Notes: generated by a model from the sequence alone, not told the origin. Shown: positions 1 through 7,081, counted from the first letter of the stretch. The stretch: DNA of 11,415 nt from an uncultured Eubacteriales bacterium (GCA_900547725.1 URHR01000061.1:1-11415); one strand, 5' to 3'. Program-made: numbers and translations.

Positions 1-1
1 C

Positions 2-94
2 GAAATGATGGGTCTGATCGGCGCAGGCAACAACCCGATGGTCGGCATGACCGTCGCAGTCGCCGTTGCGATTGAGGAAGCATTCAAGAAATAA
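2..94 (+). CDS. C-terminal end of an unidentified protein (partial)
   Basis: An open frame enters from the left edge and ends at TAA (92-94), giving about 30 residues. The visible tail starts EMMGLIGAGNN, continues with a small-residue hydrophobic stretch (VAVAVAI) and ends EEAFKK. Codon use (GGC, GCC, ACC, CCG) matches the GC-rich genes around it, so I read it as a real gene end and not chance. I do not recognise the family. The glycine and alanine-rich segment could be a membrane helix or the last helix of a soluble enzyme. The stop codon lies inside the first bases of the large palindrome that follows, which probably ends its transcript. The start and most of the gene are outside the window. 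Confidence 0.6.
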   Translation, partial: EMMGLIGAGNNPMVGMTVAVAVAIEEAFKK

Positions 95-328
95 AAAGGT
101 CGCGGGACTTTGCCCCGCACCCCACTTAGGGGCTTCTTGAAAGAAGCCCCTAAGAACCGCAAGAACTTTCACCCCCAAGGGCGGAGATTGTCGATATTGA
201 GTGGAAATTCCATTCATCCCGGACAATCTCCGCCCTTGGGGGTGAAAGCTTTTGGGATTCTCAAGGACTTTTCTCGAAAAGTCCTTGAGCGGAGTGTGAG
301 GCAGAGCCTCACGACCTTTTTACTTCTT
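86..328. repeat. Large nested palindrome between convergent genes, probable bidirectional terminator
   Basis: The segment is an imperfect palindrome of about 240 bp. Outer arms 86-102 and 312-328 match 16 of 17 when one is reversed (AAGAA, then A or G, then TAAAAAGGTCG) and include the stop codons of both flanking genes. Inside are local hairpins: AGGGGCTTCTT-GA-AAGAAGCCCCT (127-150), AAGGACTTTTC-TC-GAAAAGTCCTT (263-286) and GTGAGGC-AGA-GCCTCAC (295-311). The core stem 166-192 with 222-248 is a perfect 27-bp inverted repeat around a 29-nt loop. Each outer arm reads out into five T residues on the strand leaving it, so termination in both directions is plausible. The modular structure looks like a mobile or amplified palindromic repeat of Clostridia rather than a simple terminator; no transposase is present. 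Confidence 0.85.
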
Positions 329-3019
329 GATTGCCTCCAATGCGCGGCGGTAGCGGGTGGCGTCGGAGGAGGTCACGCCGAACATCGGGAGAGAAAGAAG
401 AAAGTGACCGTTTTGGAGAAGGAATTCGCGGTTTTCGCCGGTTACCATCGACCACGCGCGCGGAAGAAGATCGTGCAGACAGGACGACGCGATCGGATCG
501 GAAAGAATATCGAGATTCGGCGTGTCGAGCGAGAACGGGTGGCAGAGATGACGGGGCGTGGGAATGTTGCGGCGGTGCGTGCCGGGCGGGAGAATCTCCA
601 CGGTTTCGTCGGGCAGACGGAGAAGCGCCGTACAGCCGGCGGGAACGGTCGCATCCAACAGAAACCGCCCGCCGTCGGTCAGCTCCCACGCAACCGCATA
701 GAGCCCCGCGACCGAGGCATAGGACAACGAAATTTTTTTGAGGCGGTAGTCGGGATGCGGCGCGATTTGCGCGGAGCGCCACCCTGCCGAAGTCGGGCGC
801 AGTCCCGCAATGTCCCCGTAAATCGACTCGCAGACCGCGCCGTAGGCATAATGGTTCAGCGAGTTCATGTTGATCCCGCTGATGCACCCGTCGGGCAGGA
901 GCGAATTCCACCGTTCCCAGACCGTGGTCGCGCCGAGATCCACCGCGTAGAGCCACCCCGGGCAGTCGCGGCTGAACAGAACGCGGTACGCGTCGCGATC
1001 CATGCCGCAGGCAAACAGCGTGGGAAGCAGGAGAGGCGTTCCGCAGAAGCCGGTTTTCATACGGTAGAAGTCGCGCCGCAGGCGCTCCCGGAAACCGCCA
1101 AGCAGAACGGCACGATTCCGGTATACCCCAAAACGGAGCGCCAGAACATACGCGGTCTGCGTGTCAACGGTCAGCCTGCCGGACGGCGCGAAAAATTCGT
1201 CCAGAATCGCCGCGCGTACCCGCTCCGCCGCGGTGCGGTAGCGGTCGAGGTCATCGGAATGCCCCAGAACCTCCGCCGCATCGGAAGTCAGGCAGAGGGA
1301 GTGATAATAATACAGACTGCTGATATACCCTGCGTCTGTCCCGCCCGAAAGCGCCTGTTCGCAAACGCCGTCCTGCGCGAGCCAGTCGCCGAAGGTGAAG
1401 AACTGCGTAATCAGTCCGCGCCCGCCCTCGTCCGCATCACGCCGCAGGAGCAGGTCGCAATAATCGCGCATCATCGGATAGTCCCGCGCAAGCTGCCCGC
1501 GATCGCCGTAGAAACGGTACAGCACCGTTGGCAGGATGGTTGCGCAGTCTGCCCAGACCGCGCCGCCGTGCCCCGCTTCCCCACGCAGGGACGGACAGTA
1601 CATCGGAATATCCCCGCCGTAATACGCCCTCTGCTCCGCGCGCAGGTCGCGCAGATACTTTTTGTAGAAAGCATAGCAGTCGCTCCGGTAGCAGGCGGTG
1701 GCGGCAAAGACCTGTGCGTCGGCAGTCCAACCGAGGCGCTCGTCGCGTTGCGGGCAATCGGTTGGAATGTCGAGAAAGTTGCCGAGCTGTCCCCATCGGG
1801 TGTTGGAGAGCAGGCGGTTCAGCCCCGCATCCGAGGTCACGCAGGACGAAACGTCGCCCGTGTCGGAAGAGAGCACTACGCCGCGAAAAGCCGCAGGATT
1901 CACTTGCTCAAGTCCCTCGACTTTGACATAGCGAAAGCCGAAATAGGAGAAATACGGCTCATAGACCTGCGGTTTGCCGTCCGAAACATAGACCGCCTCT
2001 GCCCTTGCCGTGCGCAGATTATCGCGGTAAAAGCAACCGTCCTGCAAAACCTCGCCGTGAAGCAGACGGATTCGCGCTCCTTTCGGAAACGTGGCGGTCA
2101 CGCGCACAAAGCCGACCATGTTCTGCCCGAAATCCAAAATGTTCTCGCCCTTCGGGGACACATACAGGGTCGCTTCCAACTCGGCATAGGTGCGGATCGG
2201 CGCGCCGAAGAACGGAACGACCTGCCGGTTCTGTTCGGTCACGCGGCAAGACACCGACTCCCCCGCCGCGCGCGTCAGATCCCGCACTTCGCCGTCATAA
2301 ATCGAGCTTTCCGTGCAGTGCGACCGCGCGGCTTGGAACGCTCCGTCGCTTTCGAGAAAGATCCGTCCGCTGTCCGCTTCGTAAAGCGTCAGCGCGCAGA
2401 GCGGCTCGCCGCCCCATACGTTCCCGCCACTCCCGGGAGGCTTGTCGATCCCGTATCTGCCGCTGTACCACCCCGCGCCGAGTTCCACGCAAAGGTCATT
2501 GACCGCGCCGCGGCGGCAGAGCGCGCCGACATCATAGGTGTCAAAGCGCAGATAGACATCGTAATCGTTGCACCCGGGGGTCAGGTAGCGGTCGCCGACC
2601 TTCCCCCCGTTCAGCTCCGCGCGGTAGAGCCCAAGTCCCGTGATTGCCAGACGCACCTCCCCCGCGTCGGCGGGCAGAAAAAAGCGCCTTGTCAGGCGCG
2701 GGAACGGGATCGTCTCGGACGGGGTGATGAAAGGCGCAGCAAAGGCAACGGCGGTTTCAAATCGGGTTTGCGCAACCGTCCCGCCGCAGGTCACGCGGTA
2801 GCAGTAGCGCGTTCCGTGCGACAGGACTGCCCCGTCAAAGCGGAAACCACCCGCCTCGCACAGCGAAACCGTGCGGCGCGCAACCGTTTTCCCGTCGGCG
2901 GTAACCAACTCGGCTGTAAACGTGCCTTCGGCATCGGCAAGGAAGGAAAACAGCGGAGCGGCAGGGTCGATTCCGATCGGCGCAACCGCGTGCTCCACGC
3001 GTAGATCGCTCAGTCTCAT
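320..3019 (-). CDS. GH78 alpha-L-rhamnosidase
   Basis: Hydrolyses terminal alpha-L-rhamnose from plant glycosides or rhamnosylated glycans by an inverting mechanism. The 899-residue product has the usual GH78 order: N-terminal beta-sandwich domains (about 1-390, with AELNGGKVG near 134 and LDFGQNMVGF near 295), an alpha/alpha barrel (about 395-740) and a C-terminal beta domain (about 745-820). The family signature DCPQRDERLGW (421-431) contains the likely general acid Glu427, and TTVWERW (698-704) contains the likely base Glu702, by analogy with characterised GH78 enzymes. No signal peptide is present, so it should act in the cytoplasm. I chose ATG 3019 because GGAGG (3027-3031) stands 7 nt upstream and the ATG overlaps the pgmB stop as ATGA; the open frame continues 55 codons further upstream but those residues are not GH78-like. 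The last 70 residues form an extra tail beyond the usual end. Confidence 0.93.
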   Translation of the reverse strand: MRLSDLRVEHAVAPIGIDPAAPLFSFLADAEGTFTAELVTADGKTVARRTVSLCEAGGFRFDGAVLSHGTRYCYRVTCGGTVAQTRFETAVAFAAPFITPSETIPFPRLTRRFFLPADAGEVRLAITGLGLYRAELNGGKVGDRYLTPGCNDYDVYLRFDTYDVGALCRRGAVNDLCVELGAGWYSGRYGIDKPPGSGGNVWGGEPLCALTLYEADSGRIFLESDGAFQAARSHCTESSIYDGEVRDLTRAAGESVSCRVTEQNRQVVPFFGAPIRTYAELEATLYVSPKGENILDFGQNMVGFVRVTATFPKGARIRLLHGEVLQDGCFYRDNLRTARAEAVYVSDGKPQVYEPYFSYFGFRYVKVEGLEQVNPAAFRGVVLSSDTGDVSSCVTSDAGLNRLLSNTRWGQLGNFLDIPTDCPQRDERLGWTADAQVFAATACYRSDCYAFYKKYLRDLRAEQRAYYGGDIPMYCPSLRGEAGHGGAVWADCATILPTVLYRFYGDRGQLARDYPMMRDYCDLLLRRDADEGGRGLITQFFTFGDWLAQDGVCEQALSGGTDAGYISSLYYYHSLCLTSDAAEVLGHSDDLDRYRTAAERVRAAILDEFFAPSGRLTVDTQTAYVLALRFGVYRNRAVLLGGFRERLRRDFYRMKTGFCGTPLLLPTLFACGMDRDAYRVLFSRDCPGWLYAVDLGATTVWERWNSLLPDGCISGINMNSLNHYAYGAVCESIYGDIAGLRPTSAGWRSAQIAPHPDYRLKKISLSYASVAGLYAVAWELTDGGRFLLDATVPAGCTALLRLPDETVEILPPGTHRRNIPTPRHLCHPFSLDTPNLDILSDPIASSCLHDLLPRAWSMVTGENREFLLQNGHFLLSLPMFGVTSSDATRYRRALEAIKK

Positions 3020-3687
3020 GCGTGCGCCTCCGATCGTGTTCCGAACAGATCGGTCAGGTCGGAGAACCGCTCCAGACGGACATCCGCGCGCGGATCGTTC
3101 GTCGCGTCGCCGATGGCAATAGCGGTCATGCCGCCCATCTTTGCCGCCGTGATTCCCGCCGTGGCATCCTCGATCACTGCGCATTCCCAGGGCATCAGTC
3201 CAAGCCCTTTTGCCGCTTTGAGAAAGACCTCGGGGTCGGGTTTGGAGTGCGCAATGTCGTTCCCGTCCGTCACGGTATCGAATGCGCCGCGCAGATCGAG
3301 ACGATCCAGAATCAGCCCTGCGTTCCGACTGGACGAGCCGATTGCCAGCCGATACCCACGCGTTCGCAGGGTCGCAAGCGTTTCGCGGACTCCGTCCGCC
3401 GCATCGGCAGACGTCAGTGCGGAGAGCGACTGCCTGTAAATGCGGTTCTTCTCATCGGCAAGCCGCCGGCGCTCCGCCTCGGTTGGAAGCGCTCCCCGAC
3501 ACCCCTCCAGAATGATGGCAAGGCTTTCCGCGCGGCTCACTCCGCGCAGGCGGTTGTTGACCGTTTCGTCAAACGGGATTCCCAACCTGTCCGCAATCGT
3601 TTTCCACGCGCGGTAATGATAACGGTCGGTGTGAACGATCACGCCGTCCAGATCAAAGATCAGTCCCCGACAGTTCTGTATCTGCAA
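3016..3687 (-). CDS. pgmB: Beta-phosphoglucomutase (HAD superfamily), TTG start
   Basis: Interconverts beta-D-glucose-1-phosphate and glucose-6-phosphate through a phospho-aspartate. All HAD motifs are present in the 223-residue product: DLDGV with nucleophile Asp12 and acid/base Asp14, His24 and the AWK segment typical of beta-phosphoglucomutase, RGVSR with Arg52, GSSSRN (117-122), KPDPE (149-153) and EDATAGI (173-179). Length matches the family (about 220). The frame could extend to an ATG at 3759 that overlaps the upstream stop, but no ribosome binding site precedes it and the extra 24 residues are not family-like. A TTG at 3687 has GAAGGAGGG 7 nt upstream, so TTG is the likely start. The stop overlaps the rhamnosidase start as ATGA, implying coupled translation. 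The substrate could instead be another small phosphosugar, but the AWK and GVSR motifs favour beta-glucose-1-phosphate. Confidence 0.88.
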   Translation of the reverse strand: MQIQNCRGLIFDLDGVIVHTDRYHYRAWKTIADRLGIPFDETVNNRLRGVSRAESLAIILEGCRGALPTEAERRRLADEKNRIYRQSLSALTSADAADGVRETLATLRTRGYRLAIGSSSRNAGLILDRLDLRGAFDTVTDGNDIAHSKPDPEVFLKAAKGLGLMPWECAVIEDATAGITAAKMGGMTAIAIGDATNDPRADVRLERFSDLTDLFGTRSEAHA

Positions 3688-3694
3688 CTTGCAT

Positions 3695-3703
3695 CCCTCC
3701 TTC
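3695..3703 (-). promoter_or_regulatory. Ribosome binding site fixing the pgmB TTG start
   Basis: On the minus strand the bases read GAAGGAGGG and end 7 nt before TTG 3687. An ATG lies inside this spacer but is out of frame. The strength and spacing decide the start in favour of TTG over the upstream overlapping ATG at 3759. Confidence 0.8.
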
Positions 3704-3755
3704 GTTTCGGATAGGATTCCCGATTGAAAGGAGAACGATACAAAAAGCGATAAAA

Positions 3756-4091
3756 TCATTGCAAAGCGCGAAAAACACGTATCTTTTTGCCTTGCTTCTG
3801 AGCCTGCTCAATTACAAAACGTGTTCCGTGCGATTTTCCATCCCAAAAAGCCAGAATCAAATCTGCATATTCGATGATTTGCAAATTTCTTAAAAGCGGC
3901 GCCTTTCTTCCATACTTTTGATAATCCGGAAAAAATTCTTTCAAAGGAATCCCTCGATTCATTGCATACTCTCGGGCGCAGAGATCGATCCCCCTCGCAC
4001 CGCCGGAGACGATTTCCGTAACCTGCAACGGAACATATTCGTCAAAATTATCTACCGTTAAATTTCTCGACCCAATAATTGCCACCTTCAT
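3756..4091 (-). CDS. Small SLOG-domain protein (DUF2493, YspA/cpYpsA-like)
   Basis: A complete 111-residue Rossmann-like protein. It starts MKVAIIGSRN, with GSR at 7-9, then SGGARGID (29-36), a conserved FFPDY and KYGRKAP stretch (53-65) and ADLILAFWDGKSHGT (76-90). These are hallmarks of the SLOG superfamily, whose members bind nucleotides or nucleotide-derived ligands; the glycine-rich SGGARGID loop is the expected phosphate-binding site. The biochemical role of this subfamily is largely unknown. GGAGG stands 5 nt before the ATG. By hand count 128 of 300 bases at 3781-4080 are G or C (43%), against 42 of 60 in a sample of the rhamnosidase gene, which suggests a different origin. It is the first gene of the operon, with 68 nt to the pgmB start. 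Confidence 0.82.
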   Translation of the reverse strand: MKVAIIGSRNLTVDNFDEYVPLQVTEIVSGGARGIDLCAREYAMNRGIPLKEFFPDYQKYGRKAPLLRNLQIIEYADLILAFWDGKSHGTRFVIEQAQKQGKKIRVFRALQ

Positions 4092-4133
4092 ATTCCCCTC
4101 CGTAATGCGTCACTTTATCGCCACTATATCATC

Positions 4134-4162
4134 ATTATAACACCGTTTTCGCAAAAATGCAA
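4134..4162 (-). promoter_or_regulatory. Sigma-A promoter of the SLOG-pgmB-rhamnosidase operon
   Basis: On the minus strand, TTGCAT (4157-4162) is followed after 17 nt by TATAAT (4134-4139), with TG one base upstream of the -10 (extended -10). Transcription should start near 4127, about 36 nt before the SLOG ATG. It is interleaved with the oppositely directed promoter at 4148-4177. Confidence 0.75.
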
Positions 4163-4177
4163 GATTTTTGGTATACT
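4148..4177 (+). promoter_or_regulatory. Extended -10 promoter of the small ribbon-helix-helix gene
   Basis: TGGTATACT (4169-4177) is an extended -10 element. The -35 is weak (TTCGCA at 4148-4153 with an 18-nt spacer). Transcription should start near 4184, about 29 nt before the ATG. The core overlaps the opposite promoter, so two polymerases could not occupy both at once. Confidence 0.6.
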
Positions 4178-4212
4178 AAATATATCATAATGACGCCAAA
4201 GAGGATAAAAAG

Positions 4213-4389
4213 ATGGATGAGAAATTGGTACGCTATACCCTGCGGGTTGACAGACAGCTGTTTGCCAAGTTTCGCTATATTGCCGAGGCGAACGGACGGA
4301 GCGCGAATAAGGAGATTGAGCAATACCTGAAGCGTTGCGTGGAGCGGTACGAAGCCGCAAACGGCAAGATTGAACCCGACGAGGAATAA
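4213..4389 (+). CDS. Small Arc-type ribbon-helix-helix DNA-binding protein
   Basis: A 58-residue protein: MDEKLVRYTLRVDRQLF (1-17), then a helix (18-26), a turn at NGRS (27-30) and a second helix running to about residue 48, ending in an acidic tail. A short beta strand (RYTLRV, 7-12) followed by two helices with a turn between is the Arc/MetJ ribbon-helix-helix layout; family members dimerise and insert the strand pair into the DNA major groove. AGAGGA lies about 7 nt before the ATG. Base composition is nearer the chromosomal norm than that of the SLOG gene. It is divergent from the SLOG operon, with overlapping promoters and candidate operator repeats, so it probably regulates itself and that operon. 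It could alternatively be an antitoxin-like protein, but no toxin gene follows; a 21-bp hairpin comes directly after it. Confidence 0.75.
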   Translation: MDEKLVRYTLRVDRQLFAKFRYIAEANGRSANKEIEQYLKRCVERYEAANGKIEPDEE

Positions 4390-4393
4390 GAGA

Positions 4394-4439
4394 ACCAAAC
4401 GGAACGGACACCGCTTTTGCGGTGTCCGTTCCGTTTGGT
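4394..4439. terminator. Perfect 21-bp hairpin between convergent genes
   Basis: ACCAAACGGAACGGACACCGC (4394-4414) pairs perfectly with 4419-4439 around the loop TTTT. It begins 4 nt after the small gene's stop and lies 22 nt beyond the polA stop, so it can act on both transcripts. Neither side has a long T tract (CTTATAG on the right), so it may stall polymerase or protect the 3' ends as much as terminate. Confidence 0.7.
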
Positions 4440-4461
4440 CTTATAGCCGTCCCGATTGCGT

Positions 4462-7017
4462 TTATTTTGCCTCAAACCAAGTATCGCCCGCGTGGATTTC
4501 AACGGTCAGCGGAACTGCAAGCCGGGCGGCGTTTTCCATTTCCTCGCGCAGAATTACCATCGCCTTTTCCGCGCAGTCGCGCTTCGCTTCGATCAGCAGT
4601 TCATCGTGAACCTGCAAAATCAGCCGCGCCTGCAAGCCCTCCCGCTTCAGGCGGTTATGCACCCGCACCATCGCGATCTTGATCAGATCCGCCGCCGTTC
4701 CCTGAATCGGACTGTTCATCGCCACACGTTCGCCGAATTTCTGCTGCATCTTGTTCTTTCCGGAAAGCTCCGCGATATACCGCCGTCTGCCGAACAGCGT
4801 GGTCACATAGCCGTTTTCGTAGGCTTCGGCGATCGTCCGCTTCAGATACGCATCAATCTTCGGAAACTGTCCGAGGTAGCGGTCGATGAACTCCTGCGCC
4901 TGCTGACGGGACACGCCGATGTCATCCGCAAGCGAGAACGCGCCGATGCCGTACATGATGCCGAAATTGACCGCCTTCGCCTTCTTCCGCATTTCGGGGG
5001 TTACCGCCTCGCGCGGTACGCCGAACACCGCCGCCGCTGTGGACGTGTGGATATCCGCTCCCTCGCGGAACGCCTCGCAGAGGTTCTCATCCCCCGAGAT
5101 TGCCGCCAGAAGCCGCAGCTCAATCTGGGAATAGTCCGCGTCCACAATCACATAATCGCGGTTCTCCGGCAGGAAATACCGCCGCAATTCCCGCCCCAGT
5201 TCGGTTCGGACGGGGATGTTCTGCAGGTTCGGTTCGGTGGAGGAAAGCCGCCCGGTTGCCGTTCCCGTCTGCCGGAAGGTGGTATGAACCCGCCCGTTTT
5301 CGTCCGCGACCTTCAGGAGTCCGTCCGCATAGGTGCTTTTGAGTTTGGTCAGCTGACGGTAATCCAGCACCGCTTCCACAATCGGGTGGTACGGGCGCAG
5401 TTTTTCCAGAATGTCCGCATTTGTGGAATACCCCGTTTTCGTCTTTTTCCCGTGCGGCAGTTTCAGTACCTCAAAGAGAATATCCCCCAACTGCTTAGGC
5501 GAGTTGATGTTGAACTCCGCCACGCCCGCAAGCATATAGATCTGCTTCTCCAGTCCGGCGGCAAGTTCGCCGAGCTGTTCGCCGTAGGCGGCAATGCCTG
5601 CGCGGTCAATGCGGAAGCCGACCGTCTCCATATCCGCCAGAACCGGCGCGAGCGGTTCTTCAATGTCGGTGAGCAGATCGGTCTGCCCGCTTTTTTCAAG
5701 GTTTTCCGAAAGTTTTTCCCACAGCGGGAGAAAGACCGTCACGCGCGGGCGTTCCTGCGGCAGAAGCATACCGAGATAGTCCTGTACCAACATCGGCAGG
5801 TCGTAATCCCCCTTGGAGGAATTCGCAAGGTATCCCGCAAGCATCAGATCCCGGACGGTCAGATTCCGCACCCCCTCAAGGCGCGAATCCTTATAAAGCG
5901 GTTTGGAATCGTGGCAGACCAGAGTCTTTCCCGCCAGTGCGGGGACAAGCGCCCCGAACGGCTCGGTCAGGCGAAAAACGGTCTCCGTGTTTCCGGTCAG
6001 ATAAATTCCTTCCGCAGTGCAATCAAGCGCAACGGCGGAAACGTTCTCCAGTGCCGCCGCAACGGTTTTTGCGTCCGCGTCGGTCACCGTAACGGTTGCA
6101 GCCGCGGGGGCAGCCGAGGCGGTTTCCGTCTGCGATGTCTGCGACGGTACATCCGGGACATCCAGACCGAACCGCTTGATAAAGCCCGAAAATTCCAGCC
6201 GCAGGAACAGTTCCCGCAGCTTGGCGCGATCCTCCCCCGCCGCTTCGAGTCCGTCAAGCGGCATTCCGAGCGGCACGGTGCGGCAGATACGTGCGAGCGT
6301 TTGCGAGAGATACGCGCTCTCCCGCCCTTCGGTCAGCTTCCGCAGAACCGACGGCGTTTCCTTTGCGGTCGGCAATGCTTCGTACACGCCGTCAAGGCTT
6401 CCGTAGGTCGCAATCAGCTTGAGCGCGGTCTTTTCCCCGATGCCCGGCACGCCCGGAATGTTGTCCGAACTGTCCCCCATCAGCGCCTTGACATCCACGA
6501 ACTGCCCGGGGTCTACGCCGTATTTCTCGCGGAATGCGGCGCGGTCGGTGTCAACCGTATCGGTATTGGTGGCAAGCAGAATGTGCGTGTTGTCGCTGAT
6601 CAGCTGAAGCGAATCGCGATCCCCCGTCATCAGGCGGCAGGGAATCTCCGCCCCGTCGCACATCGCGCTGACCGTGCCCAGAATATCGTCCGCTTCGTAG
6701 CCCTCGCGTTCCAGCACATGAAAGCCCATTGCGGCAAGCAGTTCCTTTGCAACCGGCAGCTGTTGCGCCAACTCTTCGGGCATGGGACGTCTGCCCGCCT
6801 TGTAGGCGTCGTACATCCGATGACGGAAAGTCGGCGCTTTGAGATCGAACGCCACGGCAAGCCCATCCGCACCGGTCGCGTCAATCTGCTTCCGAACCAT
6901 GTTGACCAACCCGTAAAGCGCGTTGGTCGGAAAGCCGTCCTTGGTCGTGAGTGGGCGGACTCCGTAAAACGCGCGGTTGAGGATGCTGTTTCCGTCAATG
7001 ACTAACATTCTTTTCAT
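4462..7017 (-). CDS. polA: DNA polymerase I
   Basis: Fills gaps and removes RNA primers during replication and repair. The 851 residues show the N-terminal 5' nuclease (about 1-290: VIDGNS at 6-11, GYEADDI, TGDRDS and the helix-hairpin-helix GVPGIGEKTA), a middle 3'-5' exonuclease fold and the C-terminal polymerase. Polymerase motifs are intact: A DYSQIELR with Asp628, B with Arg677, Lys681, Phe685 and Tyr689, and C VHDEL with Asp805. In the exonuclease fold the first motif reads ALDCTAEG where proofreading enzymes have DTE, so the metal-binding Glu is lost and proofreading is probably absent, as in Bacillus and Thermus enzymes. Start ATG 7017 has AGAGG about 8 nt upstream. It is monocistronic from a consensus promoter and ends toward the 4394-4439 hairpin. 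Confidence 0.97.
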   Translation of the reverse strand: MKRMLVIDGNSILNRAFYGVRPLTTKDGFPTNALYGLVNMVRKQIDATGADGLAVAFDLKAPTFRHRMYDAYKAGRRPMPEELAQQLPVAKELLAAMGFHVLEREGYEADDILGTVSAMCDGAEIPCRLMTGDRDSLQLISDNTHILLATNTDTVDTDRAAFREKYGVDPGQFVDVKALMGDSSDNIPGVPGIGEKTALKLIATYGSLDGVYEALPTAKETPSVLRKLTEGRESAYLSQTLARICRTVPLGMPLDGLEAAGEDRAKLRELFLRLEFSGFIKRFGLDVPDVPSQTSQTETASAAPAAATVTVTDADAKTVAAALENVSAVALDCTAEGIYLTGNTETVFRLTEPFGALVPALAGKTLVCHDSKPLYKDSRLEGVRNLTVRDLMLAGYLANSSKGDYDLPMLVQDYLGMLLPQERPRVTVFLPLWEKLSENLEKSGQTDLLTDIEEPLAPVLADMETVGFRIDRAGIAAYGEQLGELAAGLEKQIYMLAGVAEFNINSPKQLGDILFEVLKLPHGKKTKTGYSTNADILEKLRPYHPIVEAVLDYRQLTKLKSTYADGLLKVADENGRVHTTFRQTGTATGRLSSTEPNLQNIPVRTELGRELRRYFLPENRDYVIVDADYSQIELRLLAAISGDENLCEAFREGADIHTSTAAAVFGVPREAVTPEMRKKAKAVNFGIMYGIGAFSLADDIGVSRQQAQEFIDRYLGQFPKIDAYLKRTIAEAYENGYVTTLFGRRRYIAELSGKNKMQQKFGERVAMNSPIQGTAADLIKIAMVRVHNRLKREGLQARLILQVHDELLIEAKRDCAEKAMVILREEMENAARLAVPLTVEIHAGDTWFEAK

Positions 7018-7049
7018 CTGCTTTACCTCTTTTGCTTATCCTACCTACT

Positions 7050-7078
7050 ATTATACCGTTTTTCCTGCCTTTTGTCAA
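7050..7078 (-). promoter_or_regulatory. Consensus sigma-A promoter of polA
   Basis: On the minus strand TTGACA (7073-7078) and TATAAT (7050-7055) are separated by exactly 17 nt, a perfect match to the housekeeping consensus. Predicted start is near 7043, about 26 nt before the ATG. It starts within 4 bp of the end of the upstream terminator T tract. Confidence 0.9.
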
Positions 7079-7081
7079 TCG

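Larger units (their letters stand above)
4125..4191. promoter_or_regulatory. Paired direct repeats at the two transcription starts, candidate operator
   Basis: TATATCATCAT at 4125-4135 and TATATCATAAT at 4181-4191 differ at one base and lie 56 bp apart. The first covers the predicted start and part of the -10 of the leftward promoter; the second covers the predicted start of the rightward promoter and runs into the 9-bp palindrome TCATAATGA (4185-4193). This is where an autoregulating repressor would bind, and a ribbon-helix-helix protein is encoded right beside it. Function is inferred from placement; AT-rich repeats can arise by chance. Confidence 0.4.

Noticed and set aside
110..3004. A 964-codon open frame on the plus strand opposite the rhamnosidase gene
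   Set aside because: The translation is arginine-rich with no recognisable domain, has no ribosome binding site, and mirrors the GC-rich codon use of the GH78 gene. It is an antisense shadow.
3019..3184. Extension of the rhamnosidase by 55 residues upstream of 3019
   Set aside because: The extra residues are Arg/Gly-rich, overlap the pgmB coding end, and lack a ribosome binding site; the ATGA start has GGAGG at ideal spacing.
3688..3759. ATG start for pgmB at 3759 overlapping the SLOG stop
   Set aside because: No Shine-Dalgarno sequence precedes it and the 24 added residues do not fit the family; the TTG at 3687 has a very strong site.
4213..4389. The ribbon-helix-helix gene as the antitoxin of a toxin-antitoxin pair
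   Set aside because: No toxin-sized gene lies downstream on the same strand; a 21-bp hairpin and then convergent polA follow directly. The SLOG gene is divergent, not in operon with it.
4456..7005. An 849-codon open frame on the plus strand opposite polA
   Set aside because: It lies antisense to a fully recognisable DNA polymerase I and has no family motifs. Long antisense frames are expected here because TAA, TAG and TGA complements are rare in this codon usage.
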